Source: Taklimakanibacter sp050251035 (GTDB lineage Bacteria > Pseudomonadota > Alphaproteobacteria > Rhizobiales > Aestuariivirgaceae). From it: a stretch of 64,000 bases of DNA. Positions 1 to 13,545 of the stretch are shown piece by piece. The notes beneath the pieces were generated by a model, which did not search any database, had not been told where the DNA came from, and saw only the letters and a list, made by a program, of their open reading frames with translations. The DNA is taken from assembly GCA_050251035.1 (NCBI GenBank), contig JBFWNN010000022.1:1-64000 (forward strand), read 5' to 3'. The number at the start of each line of letters is the position of its first letter. Position 1 is the first letter of the stretch. Made by a program: the position numbers and the translations under genes.

Positions 1-53
1 CGCGCGGTGCCGCCGACGCCCTCGCCGCCCGAGCCGCCGGCGCCGCCCGTGCC
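1..53 (-). pseudogene. In-frame continuation of the Gly-rich gene past an amber codon
   Basis: Directly after the TAG at 54-56 the same frame encodes 17 more residues of Gly/Ala/Ser/Thr repeat before the window ends. A single C-to-A change in a TCG (Ser) codon would produce this TAG within the repeat. The gene is therefore either broken by a nonsense mutation, affected by a base-call error, or truly ends here with a decayed remnant after it. Confidence 0.5.
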
Positions 54-821
54 CTAGCCGCCCGTCGATGTGACCGTGATCGCGCCCTGGGCATCGACGC
101 CGAGGAGGATGCCCATCGTCCCGACAGTGCCGCCGGTGCCGGTGCCGCCGGCGCCGCCGGCGCCGCCCGTGCCGATGGCGCTGCCGCCAGGCCCGCCATT
201 GCCGCCCGTTCCGGCGACGAAGTCGTCGCCATTGACATTGACCGGATCCACGGCATCGCGGCCATTGCCACCGACGCCGCCCGAGCCGCCGGCACCTTTG
301 CCGCCGGTGGCGCTGCCGCCGCCCGTGCCGTCGCCGCCCGTCGCCTCGATCGTGATGGGCGTGATGGCATTGCGCAGGATGATGTCGAACCCTTGGGCGT
401 CGCCGCCCGTTCCGGAGCTCGCAAGGCCGACGCCGCCGGTACCATTCGAATCGCCCCCACGCGTTCCATTCGTGCCTGGCGACGGCCCTTGGACACCATT
501 CGAGGCGCCGCCGCCCGTGGCGGCTCCGCCACTGGCCGCGGCGCCAGTCGCGTCTTCCCCGACAAGAGGCGGGATCGGCGGCACCGCCACGTCGCCGCCG
601 GGATTGTCGATGCCGCCATAGGACGTGTCATCCGCGCCATCGGCATCGGCCGGCGCGGCGGTGACGGGAGGGCCGTTATTGGCGTCCTGCGCCAGGCTTG
701 GCGAAATGCCGCCGGCGGCGCCGAGGAGAAGCGCCGCGATCGCCGTGCGGGAAAAAAGACCGGCGCGCCGCGCCTGTTGCCGGGTGGAAACACCCAAGAG
801 TGAAACCCGTGGAAGAATCAT
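54..821 (-). CDS. Gly-rich exported protein, N-terminal part (autotransporter/adhesin-like)
   Basis: The product begins with a long signal-peptide-like segment: a basic N-region with several Arg, a hydrophobic core (AIAALLLGAAGG) and a likely cleavage site after SLA before QD. The rest is low-complexity Gly/Thr/Ala/Ser sequence with many GTGG and GGxGG repeats, as in passenger regions of autotransporters and PE-PGRS-like surface proteins. I chose the ATG at 821, which follows a G-rich stretch; a TTG at 836 is in frame. The reading frame hits TAG at 54-56, and the same Gly-rich pattern continues in frame beyond it to the window edge. The coding strand is the minus strand, because only that frame has a signal peptide and consistent repeats. 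Function is unknown; secretion is inferred. Confidence 0.6.
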   Translation of the reverse strand: MILPRVSLLGVSTRQQARRAGLFSRTAIAALLLGAAGGISPSLAQDANNGPPVTAAPADADGADDTSYGGIDNPGGDVAVPPIPPLVGEDATGAAASGGAATGGGASNGVQGPSPGTNGTRGGDSNGTGGVGLASSGTGGDAQGFDIILRNAITPITIEATGGDGTGGGSATGGKGAGGSGGVGGNGRDAVDPVNVNGDDFVAGTGGNGGPGGSAIGTGGAGGAGGTGTGGTVGTMGILLGVDAQGAITVTSTGG

Positions 822-1005
822 CGCCCGCCCCCGCAACAGAACTTACCCTGGGTTTATATGGGGGAATGGGGCGTTCCACCGACTAATAAAACGGCGGCTC
901 ACGAATAATAAACTTAGGGCTCGGGAACGGAGCTGTTGCATTTCGGCACGACGAAGCGAGCTCACGTCGCAACTCTTCCGGTTCCGACGCCCCGATAATA
1001 AAGAC

Positions 1006-1029
1006 GGGAGCGAAATAACCTTCGCTCCC
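1006..1029 (-). terminator. Rho-independent terminator of clpB
   Basis: A perfect 9-bp stem (GGGAGCGAA at 1006-1014 paired with TTCGCTCCC at 1021-1029) has a 6-nt loop and lies 27 bp beyond the clpB stop codon. Read on the minus strand, the stem is followed by a T-rich run (GTCTTTATTAT). On the plus strand it is followed by TCTTTGTT, so it may act in both directions. Confidence 0.75.
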
Positions 1030-1056
1030 TCTTTGTTACCGTGCGCGGTGAAACCT

Positions 1057-3654
<2,598 letters not shown>

Positions 3655-3800
3655 GACTTACTCTCCTCCTCGGCACGCCTGGAGAGCCCGTTCTGGCACT
3701 CTCCCCCCACGCCGTCTTCGGCTGAAATGCGGCCCGCAACAGCACGGAAGCAGAACCCCTGAAGCGGCGATCCCGTTCCGGCCCATTGTGGCCACAGGCG

Positions 3801-3830
3801 AAATATAGGAAAGCTTTTCCCTCCGGCAAG
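3801..3830 (-). promoter_or_regulatory. Putative RpoH (sigma-32) promoter of clpB
   Basis: On the minus strand, CTTGCC (3825-3830) is followed after 16 nt by CTATATT (3802-3808, within CCTATATTT). This fits the alphaproteobacterial heat-shock sigma pattern (CTTG then a C/TATAT-rich -10 element) and lies upstream of a gene usually under heat-shock control. Assigned by eye. Confidence 0.5.
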
Positions 3831-3921
3831 GATTACTGTCGGACACTTTTCGCGGACGCGAGGCTTGCGCCGGAACGGATTTTCCGGCGGCGATAACCCG
3901 CTGAACACAGCCGGAGTTGCG

Positions 3922-4446
3922 ATGGACAGACATGACGGAAAGAGGCCGGAACCGACACGGCTGGAGCGCCTGCTCTTCCGGCTCGAGGCCCAGCACCGAA
4001 GCCTGAACTGGGCCTTCCGCGAGATCGCCGACAAGCCGGGGGTCGTCTTCGAGCTGGGTTTGGGCCACGGCCGGACTTACGACCACATGCGCCGGCATCT
4101 GCCGGGGCGCGACATCTTCGTGTTCGACCGCGAGATCGACTGCTTCCCCGATTGCACGCCCGATGCCACCCATCTGATGCTCGGCAAATTCGCCGACACT
4201 CTGCCCAAGGCCCGCGACCGCTTCGACGGCCAGGCCATCCTGGTCAATTCCGACATCGGGACTTACGACGAGGCCTACAATGTCGAGGTCGCGGCGCTGG
4301 TGAGCCGGCACCTTCCCCGGCTTTTGGCACCAGGCGCATTGGTGCTGTCGGATCTCCCCTTGGACTTGTCCAAAGCGCAGCAGCTGCCGTTGCCGAAGGA
4401 CGTGCGCAGCCAGCGCTACTTCATCTATCGCGCCAGCGGTTCCTGA
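3922..4446 (+). CDS. Class I SAM-dependent methyltransferase-like protein
   Basis: A 174-residue protein with a glycine-rich SAM-binding signature at about 42-52 (VVFELGLGHGR), followed by a strand ending in an acidic residue (FVFDREID). The fold and short length resemble the small S-adenosylmethionine methyltransferase family (Methyltransf_17-like). The ATG at 3922 has GGAG at 3913-3916; an upstream in-frame ATG at 3865 would add 19 residues but overlaps the clpB promoter region. The gene is divergent from clpB and convergent with the DUF4167 gene. Substrate unknown. Confidence 0.75.
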   Translation: MDRHDGKRPEPTRLERLLFRLEAQHRSLNWAFREIADKPGVVFELGLGHGRTYDHMRRHLPGRDIFVFDREIDCFPDCTPDATHLMLGKFADTLPKARDRFDGQAILVNSDIGTYDEAYNVEVAALVSRHLPRLLAPGALVLSDLPLDLSKAQQLPLPKDVRSQRYFIYRASGS

Positions 4447-4467
4447 ACGGCCGGACGATCGATCCGC

Positions 4468-5283
4468 CTATGACGCGTCCTCGGGCGGGGCCGCATCGGC
4501 CGCCGCTTCGCGGCGCGGCCGCCTGCCGCGGGCCGGACGTTTCAGGAAAGAGGGCTGCGGGCCGTCCCATTTCTCGCTCGCGCCATTGGCCTCGGGCGCG
4601 GCCGGGGCCGGCGCGGGCTCGGCGCTCTGCACCGAAGCCGGCTTCTCGGGCTCGGCCTGGGGCTGCGCCTCGGGCTCTTCCCGCCGCGCATGAGGCTGCT
4701 GGTTCTGCTGGTTGCCGTAGCGGCCCTGCTGATCATTGCCCTCGCCGCGATTGCGATCCCAGCGCGGCCGGAACCGGTCGCGCCGGTCGCGCCGGTCGCC
4801 TTGCTGGTCGGGCCCGCGATTGGCCTGCGGATAGTCGCGGCGCATATCGCCCGGATCGAAGCCGTCCGGCTGCTCGCCCGCTTCGACGGCGAAACCTGGC
4901 CGCTCGCCGATATCGGGCTGCGCGTCATCGCCTTCGGATGCCGCGTCCATGTCCTCGTCATCGCCATAGTCGTCTTCCGGCCGGCGATATTGCTGCTGCA
5001 TTTGCTGCTGATAGGCCTGGGCCGCGGCGAGGATGCGCAGATAATGCTCCGCGTGCTGATAATAGCTCTCGGCCATCACGATGTCGCCGGAGACCTGGGC
5101 GTCGCGGCCGAGCTGCAGATATTTGTCGGCCACCGTCTGCGCCGTGCCGCGCACCTTCACGTCGGGCCCGTTGCTCTCGTAGACGCGATTGAGCGGGTTC
5201 CCGCCGCCGCCGCCACCACCGCCACCGCCGTTATGACGACGATTCCGTCCGCGGCCACGCTTGTTGTGCTGCCCTGGTCTCAT
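4468..5283 (-). CDS. DUF4167 domain-containing protein
   Basis: A 271-residue protein. The N-terminus is strongly basic with Arg/Asn/Gly runs and an uninterrupted Gly stretch, followed by a conserved helical DUF4167 block (about 30-95) including NPLNRVYESNGPDVKVRG and an AESYYQHAEHYLRI segment. The rest is low complexity, rich in Gln, Arg, Asp, Ala and Pro. The RGG/RNR-type N-terminus suggests RNA or nucleic-acid binding, which is inference only. I chose the ATG at 5283 (MRPGQHNKRGRGRN), the usual start of the family; an ATG at 5310 would add nine residues. It lies downstream of prfA-prmC with a leader of about 310 bp, a gene order seen in Hyphomicrobiales. Confidence 0.88.
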   Translation of the reverse strand: MRPGQHNKRGRGRNRRHNGGGGGGGGGGNPLNRVYESNGPDVKVRGTAQTVADKYLQLGRDAQVSGDIVMAESYYQHAEHYLRILAAAQAYQQQMQQQYRRPEDDYGDDEDMDAASEGDDAQPDIGERPGFAVEAGEQPDGFDPGDMRRDYPQANRGPDQQGDRRDRRDRFRPRWDRNRGEGNDQQGRYGNQQNQQPHARREEPEAQPQAEPEKPASVQSAEPAPAPAAPEANGASEKWDGPQPSFLKRPARGRRPRREAAADAAPPEDAS

Positions 5284-5595
5284 TTTCCACTCATGCTTAA
5301 TTAGATTCATAATGTCCGCGGTTAACCCACACGCAGATTCACATCATGCCGCTCCGGCATGATTTCTGATCGACGATCGACTCTCAAACGAGCCCTGCCA
5401 AATCGGTCCCTGTGGTTTAGGTAAGGTCTGTCCTGCCTGAGAACGTATCCTGGCCTGGACCCGCTACATTTCAACCGCGCTAATCTTCACGTGGATGGGA
5501 CTTTTCGCCCTTCGGGGCCGCCCCGTCACCTGCCGTCTAGCGCCAATCGCAACGGGCAGAACGAAATACCGGAGCTAACGTAGCCCTTCCCCTGG
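5284..5595. other. Noncoding gap between prmC and the DUF4167 gene
   Basis: About 310 bp without a credible gene. It holds a 9-bp perfect palindrome (ATCATGCCG, 3-nt loop, CGGCATGAT at 5343-5363) and a short GCCC-TTCG-GGGC hairpin at 5507-5518. It may be a long 5' leader for the DUF4167 mRNA or contain a small RNA. I recognise no known RNA family in it. Confidence 0.4.
5343..5363. repeat. Short palindrome in the DUF4167 leader
   Basis: ATCATGCCG and CGGCATGAT form a perfect 9-bp inverted repeat around CTC, about 60 bp upstream of the DUF4167 start. It could be a transcript hairpin or a remnant of the GCATGAT-type dispersed repeats of Hyphomicrobiales. Confidence 0.5.
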
Positions 5596-6524
5596 TCATT
5601 TCCAACCCCTTTTTTGTCGCGGGCCCGCATGGCTGAATCCCAGGTCGCGCACATGCCCGGCGAGATCCCGCCAGCGGCCCTCGGGTGCCCAGTCGCAGCT
5701 CACGAAAATCTCTTCGATTTCAGGAGCTTGCCCTTCTCCGATCTCGAGGATGAGCCGGCCTTGCGGGACGAGGAACGGGGCCGCCATCCGGGCGATCTCG
5801 CGATAAGGCTGAAGGCCGTCCGGACCGCCCACTAGGGCTGCCTCAGGGTCAAAGTTCCGCACCTCGGGAGCGAGCGTCGGGAGAATCGCTTGCGGAATAT
5901 AGGGCGGGTTGGAGAGGACGAGGTCGAAGCGCCCTTCGACCCCTGCGAACCAGCTGCCCTGGATGAAAGCCGAGCGTCCGAGAACGCCGTGGCGCCCGGC
6001 ATTCTCGCGCGCCACGGCGAGCGCTTCGGCCGAAATATCCGTCATCACGGCCTCGGCCTCGGGCCGCTCGGCGAGGAGCGTCACGCCGATGATGCCGGAG
6101 CCGGTGCCGAGATCGATGATGCGGCAGGCGCGGTCGGCGGGCATGAGGGCGAGCGCGGCCTCGATCAGCGTCTCGGTGTCGGGTCGGGGATCGAGCGTCG
6201 CCCGTGTGATCTTGAAGGCGCGGCCGTAGAATTCCCGCTCGCCCAATATGCGCGCGACCGGTTCGCCCGCCAGGCGGCGCGCCAGGAAGGCCTGGAACCG
6301 CGCCGCCACGTCCGGCGCGATCAAGCGCTTGGGATCGGCGATCAGGGCCTCATGGCCGAGCCCCGCCGCCTGCTGCAGCAGGAGCCTCGCATCGAGCGCC
6401 GGCGTTGGATTGCCCTTCTCCGCCAGGGCCTGCCTCGCCCTATGCAGAAGTCCGGCGATTTCCCCTCCCCCTTGCGGGGAGGGGTTAGGGGTGGGGGTCT
6501 GGGAAGCCTTCACGTCGCGGACCG

Positions 6525-6528
<4 letters not shown>
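5596..6528 (-). CDS. prmC: Release factor glutamine methyltransferase PrmC
   Basis: PrmC N5-methylates the glutamine of the GGQ motif of release factors RF1 and RF2. The 310-residue product has the helical N-terminal substrate-binding domain and a Rossmann domain with GTGSG for SAM binding and the diagnostic NPPY motif (LVLSNPPYIP). It starts with GTG at 6528 and overlaps the prfA stop by four bases (GTGA), so it is translationally coupled to its substrate's gene. Residues about 11-23 (TPTPNPSPQGGGE) are encoded by a dispersed palindromic repeat rather than by the family core. A start after the repeat may be used instead, but no better ribosome site is evident. Confidence 0.95.
6462..6500. 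repeat. Dispersed palindromic repeat inside the prmC 5' end
   Basis: CCCCTCCCC (6462-6470) and GGGGAGGGG (6476-6484) form a perfect 9-bp stem, followed by TTAGGGGTGGGGG. This hairpin-plus-tail sequence resembles a repeat commonly scattered through alphaproteobacterial genomes, usually between genes. Here it sits in frame inside the prmC coding sequence. Confidence 0.7.
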
Positions 6529-7607
<1,079 letters not shown>

Positions 7608-7691
7608 GGCGCGGCTTGTAGCGGATGGACGAGCCATCCGCCAAGTCTCACGTCACCCCATTCCGCGGCCCTCTCAGGGTGAGCGTCCGGA

Positions 7692-8807
7692 TCAGCCGCG
7701 CTTTTCGAGGGTCGGGATGTCGAGCGGCTGGCCGACCAGGATCTGCCCCGGCGTGCCGAGAATGCCGCGCTCCTTGCCGTCGATGACATAGGAGAGGAGG
7801 CCGCCGTCGCGCGCGATGACCACCAGGCCCTGGCGGTCGGGCACGCTGTAGGTGTCGCCGCCGCGCAGCATCTGCGTCATCACCACATTGCCCTGCGCAT
7901 CCTCGATGCGCACCCAGACCGGCGCCTTGGCCTTGAGCACCAGGCGGGAGCCCGGCTCCGCTGAGGGCGTCACCTCGGCGCCCTTGTCGGAAGCGGGCTT
8001 CTTGGGCTGTGGCGCTGGCGCCTGCGGCTGCGCCCCGGATTCGGACTGGAAACCGTCCTCGATGAACGCGCCGATGCCCGAGAGCCCATCCTCTTCGCCC
8101 GTGGGTTCCTTGCCGGCTTGCGGCGTCTCGTCCTCGACCTTGGCCTGCGCCGCCTCGTCTTCCGGCATCGGCTCCTCGCGCACCGCGACATCGGTGTCGC
8201 TCTGACCGGTCGAGGCGGTGGGCATCGGATCGCCTTCCGTCCCCAGGCCTTCGCTCTGGGCCATGTCCTCGCCTGCGGGCGTGCCCGGCACCGGCTGCAT
8301 CACCCAGCTCGCGGTGGCGAAGAGCAGGACGGCGGCGAAGCAGGAGCCGATGACGCCGCCGGCGCCACCTGGGAAGGACTTGATACTGAAGCGCGGGAAG
8401 GGCGGCATCTTGCCGAATCTGAGTATCTTGGCGCTCGACAGCGGTCCCGGATTGGCCGGATGCGCTTTGCCGGCACCCGCGGGGCGCGGCAGGAAGGCGG
8501 CATAGTGGGTGACGAGCGGCTCGGGCTCGAAGCCCATATATTCGCCATAGATGCCGACCATCTCGAGCGCCTCGAGGCGCTGCGGCAGGCGGGTCAGGTC
8601 GCCCATCTCGATGGCTTCGACATGATAGGGATGGATGCCGGTCGCTTCGCTGATCTGGTCGAGGCTGAGGCCGCGCTTCTCGCGCTCGCGCTGCAGATAC
8701 CAGCCGGCTTCGCCGGCGGGATTGAGGTCGCCGTCCGGCTTCGGGCGGAAGAATGGGGTCGAATCGAGCGCGGGATCGCGATCATGATCGGCGGAAAGAA
8801 CATCCAT
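7692..8807 (-). CDS. RodZ-like HTH membrane protein (HTH_25/DUF4115)
   Basis: A 371-residue bitopic membrane protein. Residues about 34-100 form a Cro/C1-like helix-turn-helix (GLSLDQISEATGIHPYHVEAIE), about 150-170 are one transmembrane segment (IGSCFAAVLLFATASWVM), about 175-280 are an acidic, Pro/Gln-rich periplasmic linker, and about 285-365 match the DUF4115 C-terminal beta domain (APVWVRIEDAQGNVVMTQML). This is the RodZ layout: in other bacteria RodZ links MreB to the elongation machinery through the HTH. It lies between ptsP and prfA on the same strand, as in related genomes. Whether it is a true RodZ or a paralogue cannot be told. Confidence 0.85.
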   Translation of the reverse strand: MDVLSADHDRDPALDSTPFFRPKPDGDLNPAGEAGWYLQREREKRGLSLDQISEATGIHPYHVEAIEMGDLTRLPQRLEALEMVGIYGEYMGFEPEPLVTHYAAFLPRPAGAGKAHPANPGPLSSAKILRFGKMPPFPRFSIKSFPGGAGGVIGSCFAAVLLFATASWVMQPVPGTPAGEDMAQSEGLGTEGDPMPTASTGQSDTDVAVREEPMPEDEAAQAKVEDETPQAGKEPTGEEDGLSGIGAFIEDGFQSESGAQPQAPAPQPKKPASDKGAEVTPSAEPGSRLVLKAKAPVWVRIEDAQGNVVMTQMLRGGDTYSVPDRQGLVVIARDGGLLSYVIDGKERGILGTPGQILVGQPLDIPTLEKRG

Positions 8808-8914
8808 GGAGCACTTCTCCAGACAGCCGGCCTTAACCGGCCGGTAACGCTAATGCTCCCTTGAACATGCCTCAGAATGGTAAGCAGAAGGCTAACGCCG
8901 ACCCCTTTTGGGGG

Positions 8915-11179
8915 TTAAATCAGGCGGATGCCTTGCGACTTGGCGTAAGAGGTGAGCGCCAGGCGCAGCGAGTGGTCGGGCTTGGCGAGCAACGGCTCCA
9001 TGAAATCCCATAATTTCGCCCGGTCGGTCGACAGGATCATGGTCTTGACCGGCCCAATCGCCGCCGGCGTCATGGAGATCGAGGTGAGGCCGAGGCCGAT
9101 CAGCGCCATGGCCTCGAGCGGGCGGCCGGCCATCTCGCCGCACAGATTGACATGGACGCCATGCGTCTCGCCCGCCTGGACGATCATGCGGACGGTCTTG
9201 AGGAAGGCGGGCGACAGCGGGTCGTAGCGATGGGCGAGCCGGGGATTCTGGCGGTCGGAGGCGAAGAGGAACTGCGCCAGGTCGTTCGAGCCGACGGACA
9301 CGAAGTCGAGCTCGGGCAGGAGCTGGTCGAGCTGCCAGACGAGGGCCGGCACCTCGATCATGGCGCCGAGCTCTATGGCCGCGGGCAGCTTGTGGCCGCG
9401 CGTTTTGAGATGCGCCTTCTCCGCCTCGACCATGGCCTTGGCGGTGAGGAATTCGGACACCTCGGCGATCATCGGGAACATGATGCGCAGCTTCTGCCCG
9501 GCGCCGGCCTTGAGCAGGGCCCGGAGCTGCAACCGGAGCAAGGCCGGCCGGTCGAGCGCCATGCGGATGGCGCGCCAGCCCATGGCCGGATTGTCCTCCT
9601 TCACCTGCCGGAGATAGGGCAGAAGCTTGTCGGCGCCGATGTCGAGGGTGCGGAAGGTCACCGGCCGCTCGTTCGCCGCCGCCAATATGCCGCGGTAATG
9701 CCGGACCTGCGCGTCGAGGCGCGGGAAATTCTGCGCCATCATGAACTGCAGCTCGGTGCGAAACAGGCCGATGCTCTCGGCCCCCGAATCATGCAGATGC
9801 GGCAGGTCGACCAGGAGGCCGGCATTGATGCCGAGCTCGATCTTGATCCCGTCCCGGGTCATGGCCGGCGTGTCGCGGAGCGCCTGGAACTGCGCCTGGC
9901 GCCTGGCGTTGAAGCGCACCTTGTCGGCATAGGCGCGCTCGATGTCGAGTGATGGGCGGACATAGACGTCGCCCGAGGTGCCGTCGAGGATGATCGGCGT
10001 CCCGGTGTCGACGACGTCGATGAGGCCTTCGATCTGGCCGGCGGCCGGGATGCCCAGCGCCCTGGCGACGATCGCCACATGGCTGGTGGTGCCCGCTTCC
10101 TCGAGGATGACACCGCGCAGCTTGGTGCGGTCATAGTCGAGAAGCTCGGCCGGCCCCATGTTGCGCGCCACCACGATGGCGTTCTGCGGAAGATCGCCGC
10201 GCGACGCGGTGGCGATCTGGCCGGTGAGGATGCGCAGGAGCCGGTTGGCGAGATCGTCGAGATCATGCATGCGCTCGCGCAAATAGGGATCGGGGGTGCG
10301 CATCATGCGGGCGCGGTTGTCGCTCTGCACGCGCTCGACCGCGGCTTCGGCGGTGAGGCCGGTCTCGACCGTCTCGCGCAGGCGGTTCACCCAGCCGCGG
10401 TCATGCGCGAACATGCGGAAGGTTTCCAGCACCTCCGAATATTCGCCGCCGCGCGTCTCGGTGCCGTCGACCAGTTCATCGACATGGGCGCGTAGCTGCT
10501 CGATGGCGCCGTCGAGCCGCGCCTTCTCCTTGGGGATGTTCTCGGCGATCAGGTTCTCGACCACGACGCGCGGCTCGTGCAGCACGACGTGGCCGAGCGC
10601 TATGCCGTCGGCCAGCGCCTCGCCCTTGACGTGGTGGCTGCGCACATGGGCGATGTCGGCGGCGACGTCGCGCGCCACTTCGGTGAGATCGCCCGACGCG
10701 ATGATCTCGGCCAAGACCATCGCCGTCGTCTGCAGCGCTTCTTCCTCTTCCTCGGTATAGTGCCGGCGGGTGCGATTCTGAACCACGAGCACACCGATGA
10801 CGATGCCGTTGCGCAGGATCGGCACGCCGAGGAAGGAGTTGTAGACCTCTTCACCCGTTTCGGGGAGGTATTTGAAGGCCGGATGCGCCTGCGCATCCGC
10901 GAGATTGAGAAGCTGCGCCTCGCCGGCGATGGTGCCGACCAGGCCTTCGCCGATATTCAGCTTCGACAGATGGACGGCTTCGCGCTTCAGGCCTTCGGTC
11001 GAATAGAGCTCGAGCACCTGGCCTGGGCGCATCACGTAGATGGAGCACACTTCTGCGACCATGTTGGCCGCGATCAGGACGACGATCTTGTCGAGCCGCT
11101 TCTGTGCCGTCTCGGGCTCCGCCATGACCTCGCGGAGCCTCCTGAGGAGAACACGCGGGCCTAAGGCGGATGTGACCAT
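8915..11179 (-). CDS. ptsP: Phosphoenolpyruvate-protein phosphotransferase PtsP (enzyme I Ntr)
   Basis: PtsP starts the nitrogen-related phosphotransferase chain, passing phosphate from PEP to NPr and then EIIA-Ntr. The product has an N-terminal GAF domain (about 20-165), a PEP-utiliser N-terminal domain, the phosphohistidine swivel motif GTTSHVAIVARALGIPA with the active His near residue 367, and a PEP-binding TIM barrel with GLFRTELQFM and the late LCGEMAGRP motif. The ATG at 11179 gives 754 residues, the usual size, with GGAGG ten bases upstream of the start; an ATG at 11236 would add 19 residues. It follows lysC on the same strand. Confidence 0.96.
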   Translation of the reverse strand: MVTSALGPRVLLRRLREVMAEPETAQKRLDKIVVLIAANMVAEVCSIYVMRPGQVLELYSTEGLKREAVHLSKLNIGEGLVGTIAGEAQLLNLADAQAHPAFKYLPETGEEVYNSFLGVPILRNGIVIGVLVVQNRTRRHYTEEEEEALQTTAMVLAEIIASGDLTEVARDVAADIAHVRSHHVKGEALADGIALGHVVLHEPRVVVENLIAENIPKEKARLDGAIEQLRAHVDELVDGTETRGGEYSEVLETFRMFAHDRGWVNRLRETVETGLTAEAAVERVQSDNRARMMRTPDPYLRERMHDLDDLANRLLRILTGQIATASRGDLPQNAIVVARNMGPAELLDYDRTKLRGVILEEAGTTSHVAIVARALGIPAAGQIEGLIDVVDTGTPIILDGTSGDVYVRPSLDIERAYADKVRFNARRQAQFQALRDTPAMTRDGIKIELGINAGLLVDLPHLHDSGAESIGLFRTELQFMMAQNFPRLDAQVRHYRGILAAANERPVTFRTLDIGADKLLPYLRQVKEDNPAMGWRAIRMALDRPALLRLQLRALLKAGAGQKLRIMFPMIAEVSEFLTAKAMVEAEKAHLKTRGHKLPAAIELGAMIEVPALVWQLDQLLPELDFVSVGSNDLAQFLFASDRQNPRLAHRYDPLSPAFLKTVRMIVQAGETHGVHVNLCGEMAGRPLEAMALIGLGLTSISMTPAAIGPVKTMILSTDRAKLWDFMEPLLAKPDHSLRLALTSYAKSQGIRLI

Positions 11180-11265
11180 CAGGCGGTGTCCTCCATGGAA
11201 GCCGGTACGGCCGGTTTCCATCGAATGCCCACGCAATACATATGGCGCAACGCCGTCGTCATGCC

Positions 11266-12522
<1,257 letters not shown>

Positions 12523-12679
12523 GGCCCAAAACCTCTTTCCTCACGCGCCCGGGCCCCAAATCGGCCCCTGGCACGCCTTGTCCTCGAACCTCGAACTTTA
12601 GGGTGGGATGCGGCGCGGCGTAGTCATAGATGAGGCCCCCTCTCTATGCAATAATGGGAAGCAGCCTTTTGGAGCCTAA

Positions 12680-13444
12680 ATGACGAGCCTTCCCGACGCG
12701 CCAAGCCTCGACCCCGCCGAGGTCGAGAAATTCTCGAAAATCGCCGCGGAATGGTGGAATCCGAAAGGTAAATTCGCGGTCCTGCATGTCTTCAACCCGG
12801 TCAGGCTCGCCTACATCAAGGAGCAGGTCACGGCGCGCTTCGCCCGCGACCCTTATCACCGGCGCCCGTTCGAGGGCTTGCGGTTTCTGGACATCGGCTG
12901 CGGCGGCGGCCTCCTGACCGAGCCCATGGCGAGGCTCGGCGCCGGGATCACCGGGATAGACCCATCGGAGAAGAACATTTCGACCGCGCGCGTCCATGCG
13001 CAGGAGCAGGATCTCGCCATCGACTATCGCGCCATGACGGCCGAAGCGCTGGCAGCGAAGGGGGAGACCTTCGATGTGATCCTCAACATGGAGGTGATCG
13101 AGCATGTCGCCGATCCGCAGGACTTCGTCAAAACCTGCGCGGCGCTCCTCAAGCCCAATGGGCTGATCTTCATCGCCACCATCAACCGGACGCTCAAATC
13201 CTTCGGCCTCGCCATCGTCGGCGCCGAATACATATTGGGCTGGCTGCCCAAGGGCACTCATCAGTGGGAGAAGTTCATCAGCCCCGAAGAACTGCAAGCC
13301 TGGCTGGCAGCCAACAGGCTGCGCGAGCTCGACCGAACCGGCGTCACCTACCATCCCTTCACCAGCGAATGGCGAAGAGCCCGCGACATGGACGTGAACT
13401 ACATGCTGGTGGCGCAGAAAAACGGGCAACTCGCAAGCCGCTGA
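12680..13444 (+). CDS. ubiG: 3-demethylubiquinone-9 3-O-methyltransferase / polyprenyl-hydroxybenzoate O-methyltransferase UbiG
   Basis: UbiG performs both O-methylations of ubiquinone synthesis using SAM. The 254-residue product has the family N-terminus (KFSKIAAEWWNPKGKFAVLH), motif I FLDIGCGGGLLTEPMARLG near residue 75, and the post-I acidic residue in GIDPS. GGAG precedes the ATG at 12680 by seven bases. It is divergent from lysC, as in many Hyphomicrobiales. Confidence 0.96.
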   Translation: MTSLPDAPSLDPAEVEKFSKIAAEWWNPKGKFAVLHVFNPVRLAYIKEQVTARFARDPYHRRPFEGLRFLDIGCGGGLLTEPMARLGAGITGIDPSEKNISTARVHAQEQDLAIDYRAMTAEALAAKGETFDVILNMEVIEHVADPQDFVKTCAALLKPNGLIFIATINRTLKSFGLAIVGAEYILGWLPKGTHQWEKFISPEELQAWLAANRLRELDRTGVTYHPFTSEWRRARDMDVNYMLVAQKNGQLASR

Positions 13445-13485
13445 TATATCGGTTTTGACGCGACTGAGCGGCCAGCCAACATGCA

Positions 13486-13514
13486 TTGATTTGGACCATT
13501 AAATGGTCTATTTT
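13486..13514 (+). promoter_or_regulatory. Toxin-antitoxin promoter with operator in its spacer
   Basis: A -35-like TTGATT (13486-13491) and -10-like TATTTT (13509-13514) are separated by exactly 17 bp. That spacer contains the inverted repeat GACCAT-TAA-ATGGTC (13494-13508). An operator here would block RNA polymerase, as expected for autoregulation by the antitoxin and toxin encoded just downstream. Confidence 0.6.
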
Positions 13515-13545
13515 CTTTATGAGACCTCTCGGAAGGAGCAGGCCC

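Noticed and set aside
100..420. CRISPR-like or satellite repeats in the GC-rich first 400 bases
   Set aside because: The periodicity is three bases and reflects Gly-Gly-Thr codons on the minus strand, not spaced direct repeats.
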